Origin: Tropicibacter alexandrii
Lineage (GTDB): Bacteria > Pseudomonadota > Alphaproteobacteria > Rhodobacterales > Rhodobacteraceae
Direction of reading: 5' to 3'
Length of the DNA: 64,000 nt
Assembly (NCBI RefSeq): GCF_003667315.2
Contig: NZ_RCTZ02000003.1
Span: 1 to 64,000 of the forward strand
Shown here: positions 24,728 to 32,953 of the stretch, piece by piece
How positions within the stretch are numbered: the first letter of the stretch is position 1
Layout: every line of letters starts with the position of its first letter
Notes under the pieces: generated by a model
Databases searched by the model: none
What the model was told of the DNA's origin: nothing
What the model saw: only the letters and a program-made list of their open reading frames with translations
Program-made: the position numbers and the translations under genes

Positions 24728-24757
24728 CCTTGCACCCCCTTTATGGGCGGTGCAGGG
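24728..24757 (+). promoter_or_regulatory. Intercistronic hairpin between ATPase and binding-protein genes
   Basis: CCTTGCACC (24728-24736) pairs with GGTGCAGGG (24749-24757), one T-G pair, with an inner CCC/GGG. No T-run follows. Such hairpins often protect or stage the downstream binding-protein message, which is needed in excess; role inferred. Confidence 0.4.
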
Positions 24758-24827
24758 TCACGACGAGGGGTCGGCTGACACCCGGATCCGGCCTCCGCAC
24801 TCAAACGGGTAACTAGGGAGTATGAAT

Positions 24828-25931
24828 ATGAAACTCACCAAGACTCTTCTTGCGACCACGGCGCTGACTGTTGCAGCAGGTGCCGCAGTGGCAGAGAGCC
24901 ATGGCAACATGGCGAACAGCATGACGCTCGTGTCCTGGGGCGGTGCTTACCAGTCCTCGCAGGATAACGCCTATGTGAAGCCTTACGTCGAGATGCATCC
25001 CGACGTGTCGGTCTCCTGGGACGAAAGCTCGGCCGAGGCCGTGGCCAAGCTGCGCGCCATGAACGAAGCCGGCAACATCACTTGGGACCTCGTGGACGTG
25101 GTGGCTTCCGACGCCATCCGCCTGTGTGACGAAGGTCTGGCGATGGAAATCGACCATGACGAGATGCTGGCGCCGGGCGATGACGGTTCGGACGCGTCCG
25201 ACGACTTCGGCGACCTGATCGTCTCCGACTGCTACATCCCGCAGATCGTCTACTCGACCACCTTCGGCTACCGCACCGACATGGTTCCGGAAGGCGTCGA
25301 TGCGCCGTCCGACATCTGCTCGGTCTTCGACCTGGAAACCTATCCGGGCAAGCGCGCGCTGGAAAAGCGCCCGATCAACAACATGGAATGGGCTCTGCTC
25401 TGCGATGGTGTTGAAAAGGCCGACGTCTATGACGTGCTGGAGACCGAAGAAGGTCAGGACCGCGCGCTGGCGAAGCTGGACACCATCAAGGATCAGGTCG
25501 TCTGGTGGAATGCCGGCGCCGACACGCCGCAGCTGCTGGCCGATGGCGAGGTCTTCATGGGTTCGACCTATAACGGTCGTCTGTACTCGGCCATCGTCGA
25601 GCAGGATCAGCCGATCGGCATGATGTGGGACGCGCAGGTGTTCGACCTTGACGGCTGGATCATCCCCGCCGGTCTGCCCGAGGATCGTCTGGCGCGCGTG
25701 ATGGACTTCGTCCGCTTCGCAACCGACACCCAGCGTCTGGCCGATCAGGCCAAGTACATCTCCTACGGTCCGGCGCGTGCCTCTTCGGCACCGAAGGTTC
25801 CCGAAGACATGAAGATGCACATGCCGACCGACCCGGCCAACGCGGAGAACACGTTCCTCTACAACTACGAGTTCTGGGCTGACTATCGCGACGATATCGA
25901 CGCGAAGTTCCAGGCCTGGCTGGCGCAGTAA
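24828..25931 (+). CDS. Periplasmic substrate-binding protein, spermidine/putrescine (PotD) type
   Basis: A 367-residue exported protein. The signal peptide is MKLTKTLLATTALTVAAGAAVA with cleavage near residue 22. The mature part opens NSMTLVSWGGAYQSSQDNAY, followed by ITWDLVDVVASDAIRLC and MEWALLCDGV, which fits bacterial extracellular solute-binding proteins of the PotD/PotF group. AGGGAG is 7 nt before the second ATG (24828); the first ATG at 24822 is too close to it. It delivers ligand to the two permeases downstream. The ligand might be a polyamine or, given the divergent M24/M20 operon, an acylated diamine or ectoine-like solute. Confidence 0.87.
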   Translation: MKLTKTLLATTALTVAAGAAVAESHGNMANSMTLVSWGGAYQSSQDNAYVKPYVEMHPDVSVSWDESSAEAVAKLRAMNEAGNITWDLVDVVASDAIRLCDEGLAMEIDHDEMLAPGDDGSDASDDFGDLIVSDCYIPQIVYSTTFGYRTDMVPEGVDAPSDICSVFDLETYPGKRALEKRPINNMEWALLCDGVEKADVYDVLETEEGQDRALAKLDTIKDQVVWWNAGADTPQLLADGEVFMGSTYNGRLYSAIVEQDQPIGMMWDAQVFDLDGWIIPAGLPEDRLARVMDFVRFATDTQRLADQAKYISYGPARASSAPKVPEDMKMHMPTDPANAENTFLYNYEFWADYRDDIDAKFQAWLAQ

Positions 25932-25940
25932 TCCAAACGG

Positions 25941-25964
25941 GGGCGGGGGTCAGCCCCGCCCTAC
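25941..25964. repeat. GTAGG-type palindrome, copy 3
   Basis: Read on the minus strand it is GTAGGGCGGGGCTGAC then CCCCGCCC: arms 25941-25948 and 25954-25961 with a 5-nt loop, 10 bp after the binding-protein gene. It may also reduce transcription into the permease genes. Confidence 0.7.
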
Positions 25965-26029
25965 GCTTTATTCCGATCCGTGGCGGATGTCAGTGACAGG
26001 CCGCCGCGGATTCACCGTAGGGAAACGGC

Positions 26030-26317
26030 ATGCCCAAGGGCTATATCATCGGACATATCACCGTCACCGACCCGGACGCCTACCAGGAGTATATCGATCG
26101 CGATACGCCGATCCTTCTGGGCCTTGGGGGCAAGTTCATCGTCCGGGGGGGACAGGCACAGGTGATGGAGGGCGAGACCCTGCAACGTCACGTGGTGATC
26201 GAGTTTCCCAGCTACGACGCGGCCTTGGCCGCCTATAATGATCCGAATTATCAGGAAGTCGCCGAGATCCGCCGCCGCACCGCGGACAGCGTGATCCTGG
26301 TTGTCGAGGGGACATAA
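26030..26317 (+). CDS. DUF1330 family protein within the importer operon
   Basis: A 95-residue protein covering a whole DUF1330 dimeric ferredoxin-like domain: KGYIIGHITVTDPDAYQEY, FIVRGGQAQVMEG and VVIEFPSYDAALAAYNDPNYQ. The function of the family is unknown; related small proteins can be monooxygenases, isomerases or ligand-binding dimers. It lies between the binding-protein gene and the first permease, and its stop touches the next ATG, so it is translated with the transporter. That coupling suggests it handles the imported compound or senses it (inference). Confidence 0.85.
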   Translation: MPKGYIIGHITVTDPDAYQEYIDRDTPILLGLGGKFIVRGGQAQVMEGETLQRHVVIEFPSYDAALAAYNDPNYQEVAEIRRRTADSVILVVEGT

Positions 26318-28006
26318 ATGAGCGACGCATCCAACGACCCCGCCCAGATGGAAGGGCCGACGCCCGAAAAGGGCCTCGCCGCCGCAGAAAAGACGGGGCC
26401 GATGCTGGCCGCCGATGGCACACCGCTGAAACGCAGCCTTGCGCGCGCCCTGCGCCGTCAGAAGATCCGCGCGCTGATGCTGATCGCGCCGCTGCTGCTG
26501 TTTGTCCTTGTGACGTTCATCGCGCCGATCCTCGACATGCTGTTCCGCTCGGTCGAGAACCAGATCGTGTCCGAGACCCTGCCGCGCACCGTCGTGGTGC
26601 TGGAAGACTGGGATGGCACGTCCGGAGAGTTGCCCGGCGACCCGGTGTTTCGCGCGGCATATGAGGACATCTTCCTTGCGGCGGAATACAAGCTGCACAC
26701 CCGACTGGGCACGCGCCTCAATTATGAGTTGACCGGCGTGTCCTCGCTGTTCCGTAAATCTGGCCGTGGGCTGGATGATATCGGCGAAGTCTATCAGGAC
26801 CAGTTCGAGGACCTGAACGAGAACTGGGACGAGGGCCTGTTCTGGGCCGAACTGATGGGGTCGGACAGCTGGCTTGCGGATGCGCAAGGCTGGCAGGAGG
26901 GGCAGCCGCTGCCCGAATTCGAACTGCGCGAGGGCATGGCCGACCTGCTGCCCCGCACCTCTGCCGCCTATCAGGACTTTGCGCGCTTCACCCGTGTCGA
27001 AGACGAGGAAAACCTGATTGACGAAGAGCCTTGGACGCTGGTCCATACCGCTCTGTACGAAGACCTCTCTGCCGGTGACGTGTCTGGCTATTCCGGCCCG
27101 CACGCGGCGGAATTGCAGGCCGCGGCCGACCTGGTTGCTTCGCCCGATTTCGAGACCGCCGATATCCGCGCCGTCTTCGAGGAGATCGACGAGGACTGGC
27201 TGGACATCGAGGTTTGGCAGACGATCAAGACCTATTCGCCGAATTACACCTCGGGTTACTTCCTGAACGCCGTCGACATGCAGAAGACCCCCGAAGGTCC
27301 GGCCCTGCGCGACGAGGACGAACGCATCTACGGCCTGCTGTTCAAGCGCACGCTGTTCATGTCGATGGTCATCACCTTCAGCTGTATCGCGCTGGCCTAT
27401 CCGATCGCCTACCTGCTGGCGACGCTGCCGTCGCGCACCGCCAACCTGCTGATGATCCTCGTGCTGCTGCCCTTCTGGACGTCGCTTCTGGTGCGGACGA
27501 GCGCTTGGAAGGTGATGCTGCAACAGCAGGGTGTCATCAACGACGTGCTGGTCTGGATCGGGCTTGTGGACGATGCGAACCGATTGGTCATGATCAACAA
27601 CCAGTTCGGTACGATCGTGGCGATGACCCACATCCTGCTGCCCTTCATGATCCTGCCGATGTATTCGGTCATGGCGACGATCCCGCCCAGCTATGTGCGC
27701 GCGGCCAAGTCGATGGGGGCGACAAACTTCACCGCCTTCCGTCGGGTCTATTTCCCGCAATCCATTCCGGGCATCGGCGCGGGTTCGATCCTCGTGTTCA
27801 TCCTGTCGATCGGCTACTACATCACGCCGGAAATCGTCGGCGGCACCACGGGCACGTTCATTTCGAACCGGATCGCCTATCACATCTCGTCCTCGCTCAA
27901 CTGGGGCCTTGCGGCCGCGCTGGGGACGATCCTGCTGGCGGTCGTGCTGCTCCTTTACTGGGCCTATGACAAGATCGTCGGCATCGACAACGTGAAGCTG
28001 GGGTAA
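26318..28006 (+). CDS. ABC importer permease (PotB-type) with a large insert
   Basis: A 562-residue inner-membrane permease, roughly twice the family's usual 285. TM1 (about 52-74, LMLIAPLLLFVLVTFIAPIL) is followed by a soluble, acidic segment of about 270 residues (75-344) and then five membrane segments from residue 345. The EAA-type loop is SYVRAAKSMGATNFTAFRRVYFPQ. The inserted segment repeats short helical, Asp/Glu-rich stretches and has no motif I know; being between TM1 and TM2 it should face the periplasm and may contact the binding protein. Adjacent to and 5 bp before the second permease gene. Confidence 0.88.
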   Translation: MSDASNDPAQMEGPTPEKGLAAAEKTGPMLAADGTPLKRSLARALRRQKIRALMLIAPLLLFVLVTFIAPILDMLFRSVENQIVSETLPRTVVVLEDWDGTSGELPGDPVFRAAYEDIFLAAEYKLHTRLGTRLNYELTGVSSLFRKSGRGLDDIGEVYQDQFEDLNENWDEGLFWAELMGSDSWLADAQGWQEGQPLPEFELREGMADLLPRTSAAYQDFARFTRVEDEENLIDEEPWTLVHTALYEDLSAGDVSGYSGPHAAELQAAADLVASPDFETADIRAVFEEIDEDWLDIEVWQTIKTYSPNYTSGYFLNAVDMQKTPEGPALRDEDERIYGLLFKRTLFMSMVITFSCIALAYPIAYLLATLPSRTANLLMILVLLPFWTSLLVRTSAWKVMLQQQGVINDVLVWIGLVDDANRLVMINNQFGTIVAMTHILLPFMILPMYSVMATIPPSYVRAAKSMGATNFTAFRRVYFPQSIPGIGAGSILVFILSIGYYITPEIVGGTTGTFISNRIAYHISSSLNWGLAAALGTILLAVVLLLYWAYDKIVGIDNVKLG

Positions 28007-28011
28007 GAGAC

Positions 28012-29238
28012 ATGGCTGTTCTGACTGCAAAAAAGAAAATGCCGCTAAGCTTTACCCTGCCCGTGGTGGGGGCCTTCGGGGCCTTTGCCGGGATATTCGT
28101 CGGGGCGTCGGTCTTTGGATCGTCTCTGCTGGGGATCGTGGTTGGCTTCGTCATCGCCGCCGCGCTGGCCTTTGTCGGTGTCGGGATCATGGGCGAGGCG
28201 CAGGAAAAGCCGACCCGCTGGGGGATCGCGGCGCTGATGGCGATCGGCGGCTTCCTTGCCGGCGGTGTCATGGGGCTGATCGTCGGCGGGCTGTTCGGCT
28301 GGTTCTTTGGCTGGGTGATCTATTGGATCGGTTACCGGCGCTACCGCATGCCGCTGGTGCCCTACCTGACCGCGGGGCAGGTGCTGTGGCATTACGGGTT
28401 CCGGGTGCTGTGCGGGGCGATCTTCGTCTTTCTGATCACGCCGATCATCGTGGTCATGCCGCTGTCGTTCAACGCCGAGGACTTCTTTACCTTCACGCCG
28501 GAAATGCTGCGGCTCGATCCCGAAGGCTACAGCCTGAAGCATTACCGGGACTTCCTGACCAATTCGGAATGGACCAGCGCGGTCTGGAACTCGATCACCA
28601 TCGCGATCCCGGCGACCATCGTGTCGGTCAGCCTTGGGACCTTGGCGGCCATCGGCCTGAGCCAATCCCACGTGCCGGGCAAGCGGGCCATCATGGCGAT
28701 CCTGATCTCGCCGATGATCGTGCCGCTGATCATTTCCGCCACGGGGATGTATTTCTTCTACTCGAACCCCTACATCCCGACGCCGTTCGGCAAGATCGAG
28801 CTTCCGTTTACCCTGACGGGGACGTGGGTGGGCATCGTTCTGGCGCATGCCGTGCTGGGCATTCCCTTCGTCATCATCACCGTGACGGCAACGCTGGTGG
28901 GCTTTGACCGCTCGCTGACCCGCGCCGCGGCGAATATGGGGGCCGATCCGGTGACGACCTTCTTCAAGGTGCAGATGCCGCTGATCCTGCCGGGGGTGAT
29001 CTCGGGTGGCCTGTTCGCCTTCATCACGTCTTTCGACGAGGTGGTCGTCGTGATCTTCGTCGGCTCGGCCGAGTTGCAGACGCTGCCATGGCAGATGTTC
29101 ACCGGTCTGCGCGAACAGATCAGCCCGACGATCCTTGCGGCGGCGACGATCCTTGTCGGCATCTCCATCGCGCTGCTGACGACGGTGGAAATCCTGCGGC
29201 GCCGGTCCGAACGCCTGCGCGGGATGAGCCCGGGCTGA
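28012..29238 (+). CDS. ABC importer permease (PotC-type) with N-terminal membrane extension
   Basis: A 408-residue permease compared with about 265 in the family. Residues 1-125 are an added region with three or four hydrophobic, glycine-rich segments (VVGAFGAFAGIFVGASVFG, LLGIVVGFVIAAALAFVGVG, GGFLAGGVMGLIVGG). The canonical permease begins near residue 131 (VLCGAIFVFLITPIIVVMPL) and has the cytoplasmic loop TRAAANMGADPVTTFFKVQMPL. It pairs with the PotB-type permease 5 bp upstream. The purpose of the extension is unknown. A terminator follows. Confidence 0.88.
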   Translation: MAVLTAKKKMPLSFTLPVVGAFGAFAGIFVGASVFGSSLLGIVVGFVIAAALAFVGVGIMGEAQEKPTRWGIAALMAIGGFLAGGVMGLIVGGLFGWFFGWVIYWIGYRRYRMPLVPYLTAGQVLWHYGFRVLCGAIFVFLITPIIVVMPLSFNAEDFFTFTPEMLRLDPEGYSLKHYRDFLTNSEWTSAVWNSITIAIPATIVSVSLGTLAAIGLSQSHVPGKRAIMAILISPMIVPLIISATGMYFFYSNPYIPTPFGKIELPFTLTGTWVGIVLAHAVLGIPFVIITVTATLVGFDRSLTRAAANMGADPVTTFFKVQMPLILPGVISGGLFAFITSFDEVVVVIFVGSAELQTLPWQMFTGLREQISPTILAAATILVGISIALLTTVEILRRRSERLRGMSPG

Positions 29239-29246
29239 TAGGGCAA

Positions 29247-29261
29247 TCGATTTAAAATCGA
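29247..29261. repeat. Short AT-rich palindrome
   Basis: TCGATTT-A-AAATCGA is a perfect 7-bp-arm inverted repeat between the permease stop and the terminator. Function unknown; it could be a site for the promoter of the downstream PAS genes. Confidence 0.35.
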
Positions 29262-29264
29262 CTT

Positions 29265-29293
29265 AAAACCGGCGGTCATGGCTGCCGGTTTTT
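29265..29293 (+). terminator. Terminator of the ABC importer operon
   Basis: AAAACCGGC (29265-29273) pairs with GCCGGTTTT (29284-29292) over a 10-nt loop and continues into TTTTT, C, then ATTTTTT. It ends the operon 26 bp after the last stop. Confidence 0.75.
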
Positions 29294-29355
29294 CATTTTT
29301 TGACAACTGTGTTCCGTCATCTTCGGCCCATCGGCATCATGCAAGGAGTGGGTGG

Positions 29356-30603
29356 ATGAGCCAGCATGACGACTCCCTCGTAGCGCAGGCGCGTAGCCTG
29401 ACGGGCGAGGTCCCCTTTGAACCGGGTGAGATCTTTTATTCGCGCACCGACAAGCGCGGTGTCATCATCGAGGGGAACCGCACCTTCCGCCGTGTTTCGG
29501 GCTATGGCTGGAGCGAACTCAAGGGCGCTCCGCACAAGCTGGTGCGGCACCCGGACATGCCCAAGGGTGTGTTCAGCCTGTTCTGGCAACGTCTGCAGGC
29601 GGGCAAACGCATGGTGGCCTATGTCAAGAACCGCTCGAAGGACGGGCGGTATTACTGGGTTCTCGCCCTGACATGGCCCATCGAGGAAGGGTATCTTTCC
29701 GTTCGGATCAAGCCGACATCGGACCTGTTCGCCAAGGTGCAGGCCCTTTATGCCGACCTGCGCGAGGCGGAAAAGACCAAGGGGCTGTTGCCCGAGCAAA
29801 GCGCCGAACTCCTGCTCAAGCGCATCGGCGAGATGGGCTATCGCGACTATGAAAGCTTCATGGCGGATGCCCTGACCGCCGAGGTCAAGGCGCTGAAACG
29901 TCTGACCGGCGAGGCGCTGTCGCCAGTCGAAAAGCGCTTTTTCGCGATGGATGAGACGATTGGCGAATTGAATGCCGAGATCGACTCGCTCGTCGGTGTC
30001 ATCCATTCGATCCGGACGGTGCCGATGAATATGCGCATTCTGGCCTCGCGGCTGGAAAATGCCGGGGGGCCGATCAGCGCCATCTCCGTGAACTACAGCC
30101 AGATGCTCGAAGAGATGTCGACCTGGGTTCAGAAATTCGTCGACGGCCCGGACAGCACCTACGCGCGCATCCATGCGGCGATCATGAATGGGCAGTTCCT
30201 TGTCTGCGCCTCGTCTGTCCAAAGCCGGATGTCGACCCAGTTCGCACAGGATCTCGAAGGGATCGCAGACGCCACGCGCCTGTTGGAAGACAAGGGAACG
30301 CTGGAGCGCGAGGCAGAGCGGTACCAAGCCGCCGCGCGGGACTCGCTCAAGCTCGTCGATACCGAGATGCGCCGCCTTGGCCGCTCCGTGCTCGATATGA
30401 AACGCTACGTGACCGGCCTCAGCTCGACCCGGATGATGTGCAAGATCGAAAGCGCGGCCCTCGCCCATGAGGGCAAGTCCTTGGCCGGGATCGTCGAGCA
30501 GCTGGACCAGTGTCAAAAGGACATCGAGCGCAGCCTTGCGAAAGTGGTGGAACTGAATTCGGTCATCCAGACGAATTCCTCGATGCTGGGGACCTTGCTG
30601 TGA
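29356..30603 (+). CDS. Aer-type PAS protein with MCP-tip-like motif, paralog 1
   Basis: A 415-residue soluble protein. Residues 20-120 form an Aer-type PAS domain (EIFYSRTDKRGVIIEGNRTF, HKLVRHPDMPKGVF, DGRYYWVLALTWP). A helical region follows, with a conserved block from residue 219 (IRTVPMNMRILASRLENAGG then PISAISVNYSQMLEEMSTW) that looks like a degenerate chemoreceptor hairpin tip. There is no membrane segment, HAMP domain or standard methylation region. AAGGAG precedes the ATG. It is followed 26 bp later by a paralog of the same length. A role in redox or energy sensing for motility is inferred. Confidence 0.75.
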   Translation: MSQHDDSLVAQARSLTGEVPFEPGEIFYSRTDKRGVIIEGNRTFRRVSGYGWSELKGAPHKLVRHPDMPKGVFSLFWQRLQAGKRMVAYVKNRSKDGRYYWVLALTWPIEEGYLSVRIKPTSDLFAKVQALYADLREAEKTKGLLPEQSAELLLKRIGEMGYRDYESFMADALTAEVKALKRLTGEALSPVEKRFFAMDETIGELNAEIDSLVGVIHSIRTVPMNMRILASRLENAGGPISAISVNYSQMLEEMSTWVQKFVDGPDSTYARIHAAIMNGQFLVCASSVQSRMSTQFAQDLEGIADATRLLEDKGTLEREAERYQAAARDSLKLVDTEMRRLGRSVLDMKRYVTGLSSTRMMCKIESAALAHEGKSLAGIVEQLDQCQKDIERSLAKVVELNSVIQTNSSMLGTLL

Positions 30604-30629
30604 GGGGCGTGCGATGAGGAGGGGCTGCA

Positions 30630-31877
30630 ATGACTGACATGACGTCGAATTTCAGCCTTGCGACAGGCGCGTCGGCCAACGAGGCCACGTTTCAGCTGTC
30701 GGAACTTTTCTATTCCCGCACGGATCGGCGCGGGGTCATCGCCGCGGGGAACACGGTGTTCCAGCGGGTGGCCGGCTTCGACTGGGACGAGATGCTGGGC
30801 GCGCCGCACAAGATCATCCGGCACCCGGACATGCCCAAGGGGGTGTTCCAGCTGCTCTGGGACAATATCCTCGCCGGTCGGGCAACGGGCGCGTATGTCA
30901 AGAACCGGGCCAAGTCCGGGCGCTATTACTGGGTTTTCGCGCTTGTGGTGCCGATCGAGGGTGGTTTCATCTCGACCCGGATGAAGCCGAGCACGCCGAT
31001 CTTCGACACGGTGCAAGAGCTGTACAAGGACCTGCTGGAGGCAGAGGCTCGCGACAGGCTGAGCCCGTCCGACAGCGCCCGCATCCTGCTGGAGCGCGTG
31101 CGCGACTTAGGCTTTGCCAATTACGAAACCTTCCAGAGCCACGCGCTTGCAACCGAATACGCAGCGCGCAACAAGGCGCTGGGGAGGACCGGCGAAACCC
31201 TGCAACGCCGTTTCGTCGAGATGGGTCAGGCGATCATGCAGGTGCAGGTCGAAACCTCGGAACTGACCGAGGCGTTCAAGTCGATCCGCACCGTCCCGAT
31301 GAACATGCGCATCATCGCCTCGCGGCTGGAAAATGCCGGGGGACCCATCAGCGCGATTTCGGTGAACTACAGCCAGATGCTTGAAGAAATGTCGACTTGG
31401 GTCGATACCTTTGTCGATGGCGACAACTGCGTCTTTGCCCGCATCCGCGATGCCATCCTGCGCGGCCAGTTCCTGAGCTTTGCCGAAGCGCTGCAGTGCG
31501 AAATGCACCGTCTCTTCGAGGATACCGACGGGGACTATCCCGAACGTATCGACATCGCCCGCGAAAGCCGCGAACTCAAGGCGCTTGGCCAGCAGTTCAG
31601 CCGGGAAATGACCCAGTCGCTGGAACATGTCGAAGCCGAGGCCAAGCGGTTCGCGCGGTCTGTTCTGGACATGAAGCGTTACGTGACCGGGCTCAGTTCG
31701 ACGCGGATGATGTGCAAGATCGAAAGCGCGGCTCTGGGGGATAGCGGGACGGCCCTCGCGGGGATCGTCGAACAACTCGACACCTGTCAGACGGATATCG
31801 AGAAGCGTCTGGCCCGGATCGTCGAGCTGAACTCCGTCATCCAGTCAAATACGGCGATGCTGCGCACGCTGATCTGA
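30630..31877 (+). CDS. Aer-type PAS protein with MCP-tip-like motif, paralog 2
   Basis: A 415-residue paralog of the preceding gene with the same architecture: PAS (ELFYSRTDRRGVIAAGNTVF, HKIIRHPDMPKGVFQ, SGRYYWVFALVVP) and the same tip-like block starting at residue 219 (IRTVPMNMRIIASRLENAGG). The C-terminal MKRYVTGLSSTRMMCKIESA and NSVIQSNTAMLRTLI segments also match its neighbour. The equal length and register indicate a tandem duplication without large indels. The two may form heterodimers. GAGGAGG precedes the ATG. A palindromic terminator-like repeat follows the stop. Confidence 0.75.
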   Translation: MTDMTSNFSLATGASANEATFQLSELFYSRTDRRGVIAAGNTVFQRVAGFDWDEMLGAPHKIIRHPDMPKGVFQLLWDNILAGRATGAYVKNRAKSGRYYWVFALVVPIEGGFISTRMKPSTPIFDTVQELYKDLLEAEARDRLSPSDSARILLERVRDLGFANYETFQSHALATEYAARNKALGRTGETLQRRFVEMGQAIMQVQVETSELTEAFKSIRTVPMNMRIIASRLENAGGPISAISVNYSQMLEEMSTWVDTFVDGDNCVFARIRDAILRGQFLSFAEALQCEMHRLFEDTDGDYPERIDIARESRELKALGQQFSREMTQSLEHVEAEAKRFARSVLDMKRYVTGLSSTRMMCKIESAALGDSGTALAGIVEQLDTCQTDIEKRLARIVELNSVIQSNTAMLRTLI

Positions 31878-31890
31878 GCCATCGGCAAAT

Positions 31891-31914
31891 GTCGGGCGGG
31901 GCTGATCCCCGCCC
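31891..31914. repeat. GTAGG-type palindrome, copy 4, between convergent genes
   Basis: GTCGGGCGGGG, loop CTGAT and CCCCGCCC form an 8-bp GC stem (31894-31901 with 31907-31914) followed by ATTTTTGG on the plus strand. It separates the PAS pair from the convergent ilvE and can serve as terminator for the PAS genes. Confidence 0.7.
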
Positions 31915-31923
31915 ATTTTTGGA

Positions 31924-32796
31924 TCAGCTGCGGACCAGCTTTTCATAGCTTTCGGCGATGTCGCGCGTCAGCGCGCCGACCTCGAAGGTGTAGTCGCCGA
32001 TCTGGCCGACAGGGGTCACCTCGGCGGCGGTGCCGGTCAGCCAGCACTGTTCGAACCCTTCCAGCTCTTCCGGCATAATGTGGCGTTCATGCACGGTGAT
32101 GCCCTTTTCCTTCAGCATCCGGATGACGGTCTGACGGGTCAGCCCGTTCAGGAAGCAATCGGGCTTGGGCGTGTGGACCTCGCCATCCTTCACGAAGAAG
32201 ATGTTGGCGCCGGTGCATTCCGCGACGTAGCCGCGATAATCCATGAACAGCGCATCCGAACAGCCCTTGGCCTCGGCCTCGTGCTTGGAATGGGTGCAGA
32301 TCATGTAAAGGCCGGCGGCCTTGGCATGCACGGGGATGGTTTCGGGCGAGGGGCGCTTCCACTTGGCGATGTCGATCTTCGCGCCCTTGAACTTGGCGTC
32401 TCCATAATAGTTGCCCCAAGCCCAAACGGCGATGGCGAGGCGAACCGGGTTGCGTGCCGAAGCGACACCCATATCGGGACCGGCCCCGCGCCATGCGACA
32501 GCGCGCACATAGGCGTCGGTCAGGCCGTTGGCCTCCAGCGTGGCTTTCTTCGCCGCTTCGATTTCATCGACGGTGTAGGGGATCTGGAAGCCCAGCTCAC
32601 CGGCAGAGAAATGCAGCCGCTCCGAATGCTCGCGCGACAGGAAAATCTTGCCGTTATAGGCGCGCTCGCCCTCGAAGACGGACGAGGCATAGTGCAGCGC
32701 ATGGGTCAGGACATGCACCTGCGCCGACCGCCATTCGACCAGTTGGCCATCCATCCAGATCTTGCCGTCGCGGTCGTCATATGATCCATCAGCCAT
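31924..32796 (-). CDS. ilvE: Branched-chain amino acid aminotransferase
   Basis: A 290-residue class IV PLP aminotransferase performing the last step of valine, leucine and isoleucine synthesis. Recognisable parts are YDDRDGKIWMDGQLVEW, THALHYASSVFEGERAY, the PLP lysine in PVHAKAAGLYMICTHSK, GYVAECTGANIFFVKDG and the C-terminal LTGTAAEVTPVGQIG. Length and order are normal. The start MADGSYDDRDG is preceded by GAGGAG; the open frame upstream is not used. It diverges from petP across 157 bp. Confidence 0.93.
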   Translation of the reverse strand: MADGSYDDRDGKIWMDGQLVEWRSAQVHVLTHALHYASSVFEGERAYNGKIFLSREHSERLHFSAGELGFQIPYTVDEIEAAKKATLEANGLTDAYVRAVAWRGAGPDMGVASARNPVRLAIAVWAWGNYYGDAKFKGAKIDIAKWKRPSPETIPVHAKAAGLYMICTHSKHEAEAKGCSDALFMDYRGYVAECTGANIFFVKDGEVHTPKPDCFLNGLTRQTVIRMLKEKGITVHERHIMPEELEGFEQCWLTGTAAEVTPVGQIGDYTFEVGALTRDIAESYEKLVRS

Positions 32797-32824
32797 CGCA
32801 GTTCTCCTCAGGGCGATTTTCACT

Positions 32825-32866
32825 TGTTGCGCCAGACAGGTCCGAAACGGACATAATGTTGCGCCA
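32825..32866. promoter_or_regulatory. Direct repeats in the ilvE/petP divergent region
   Basis: TGTTGCGCCA occurs twice (32825-32834 and 32857-32866), 32 bp apart (about three helical turns), with TCCGAAACGGA between them. The spacing and identity suggest a regulator-binding region between ilvE and petP. The bound protein is unknown; PetP or a leucine-responsive regulator are guesses. Confidence 0.4.
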
Positions 32867-32953
32867 AAACTGAGATTCTCTACCAATCCTCACTTGGAAT
32901 GTCAACAAGACTGACTTAAACTGCCGAAAAAGGCGACAAGGGGCACGAGGTCG

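Noticed and set aside
26012-28030. 672-residue leftward frame opposite DUF1330 and the PotB-type permease
   Set aside because: Shadow frame on the strand opposite to genes with clear family motifs; Gln/Arg/His-rich composition.
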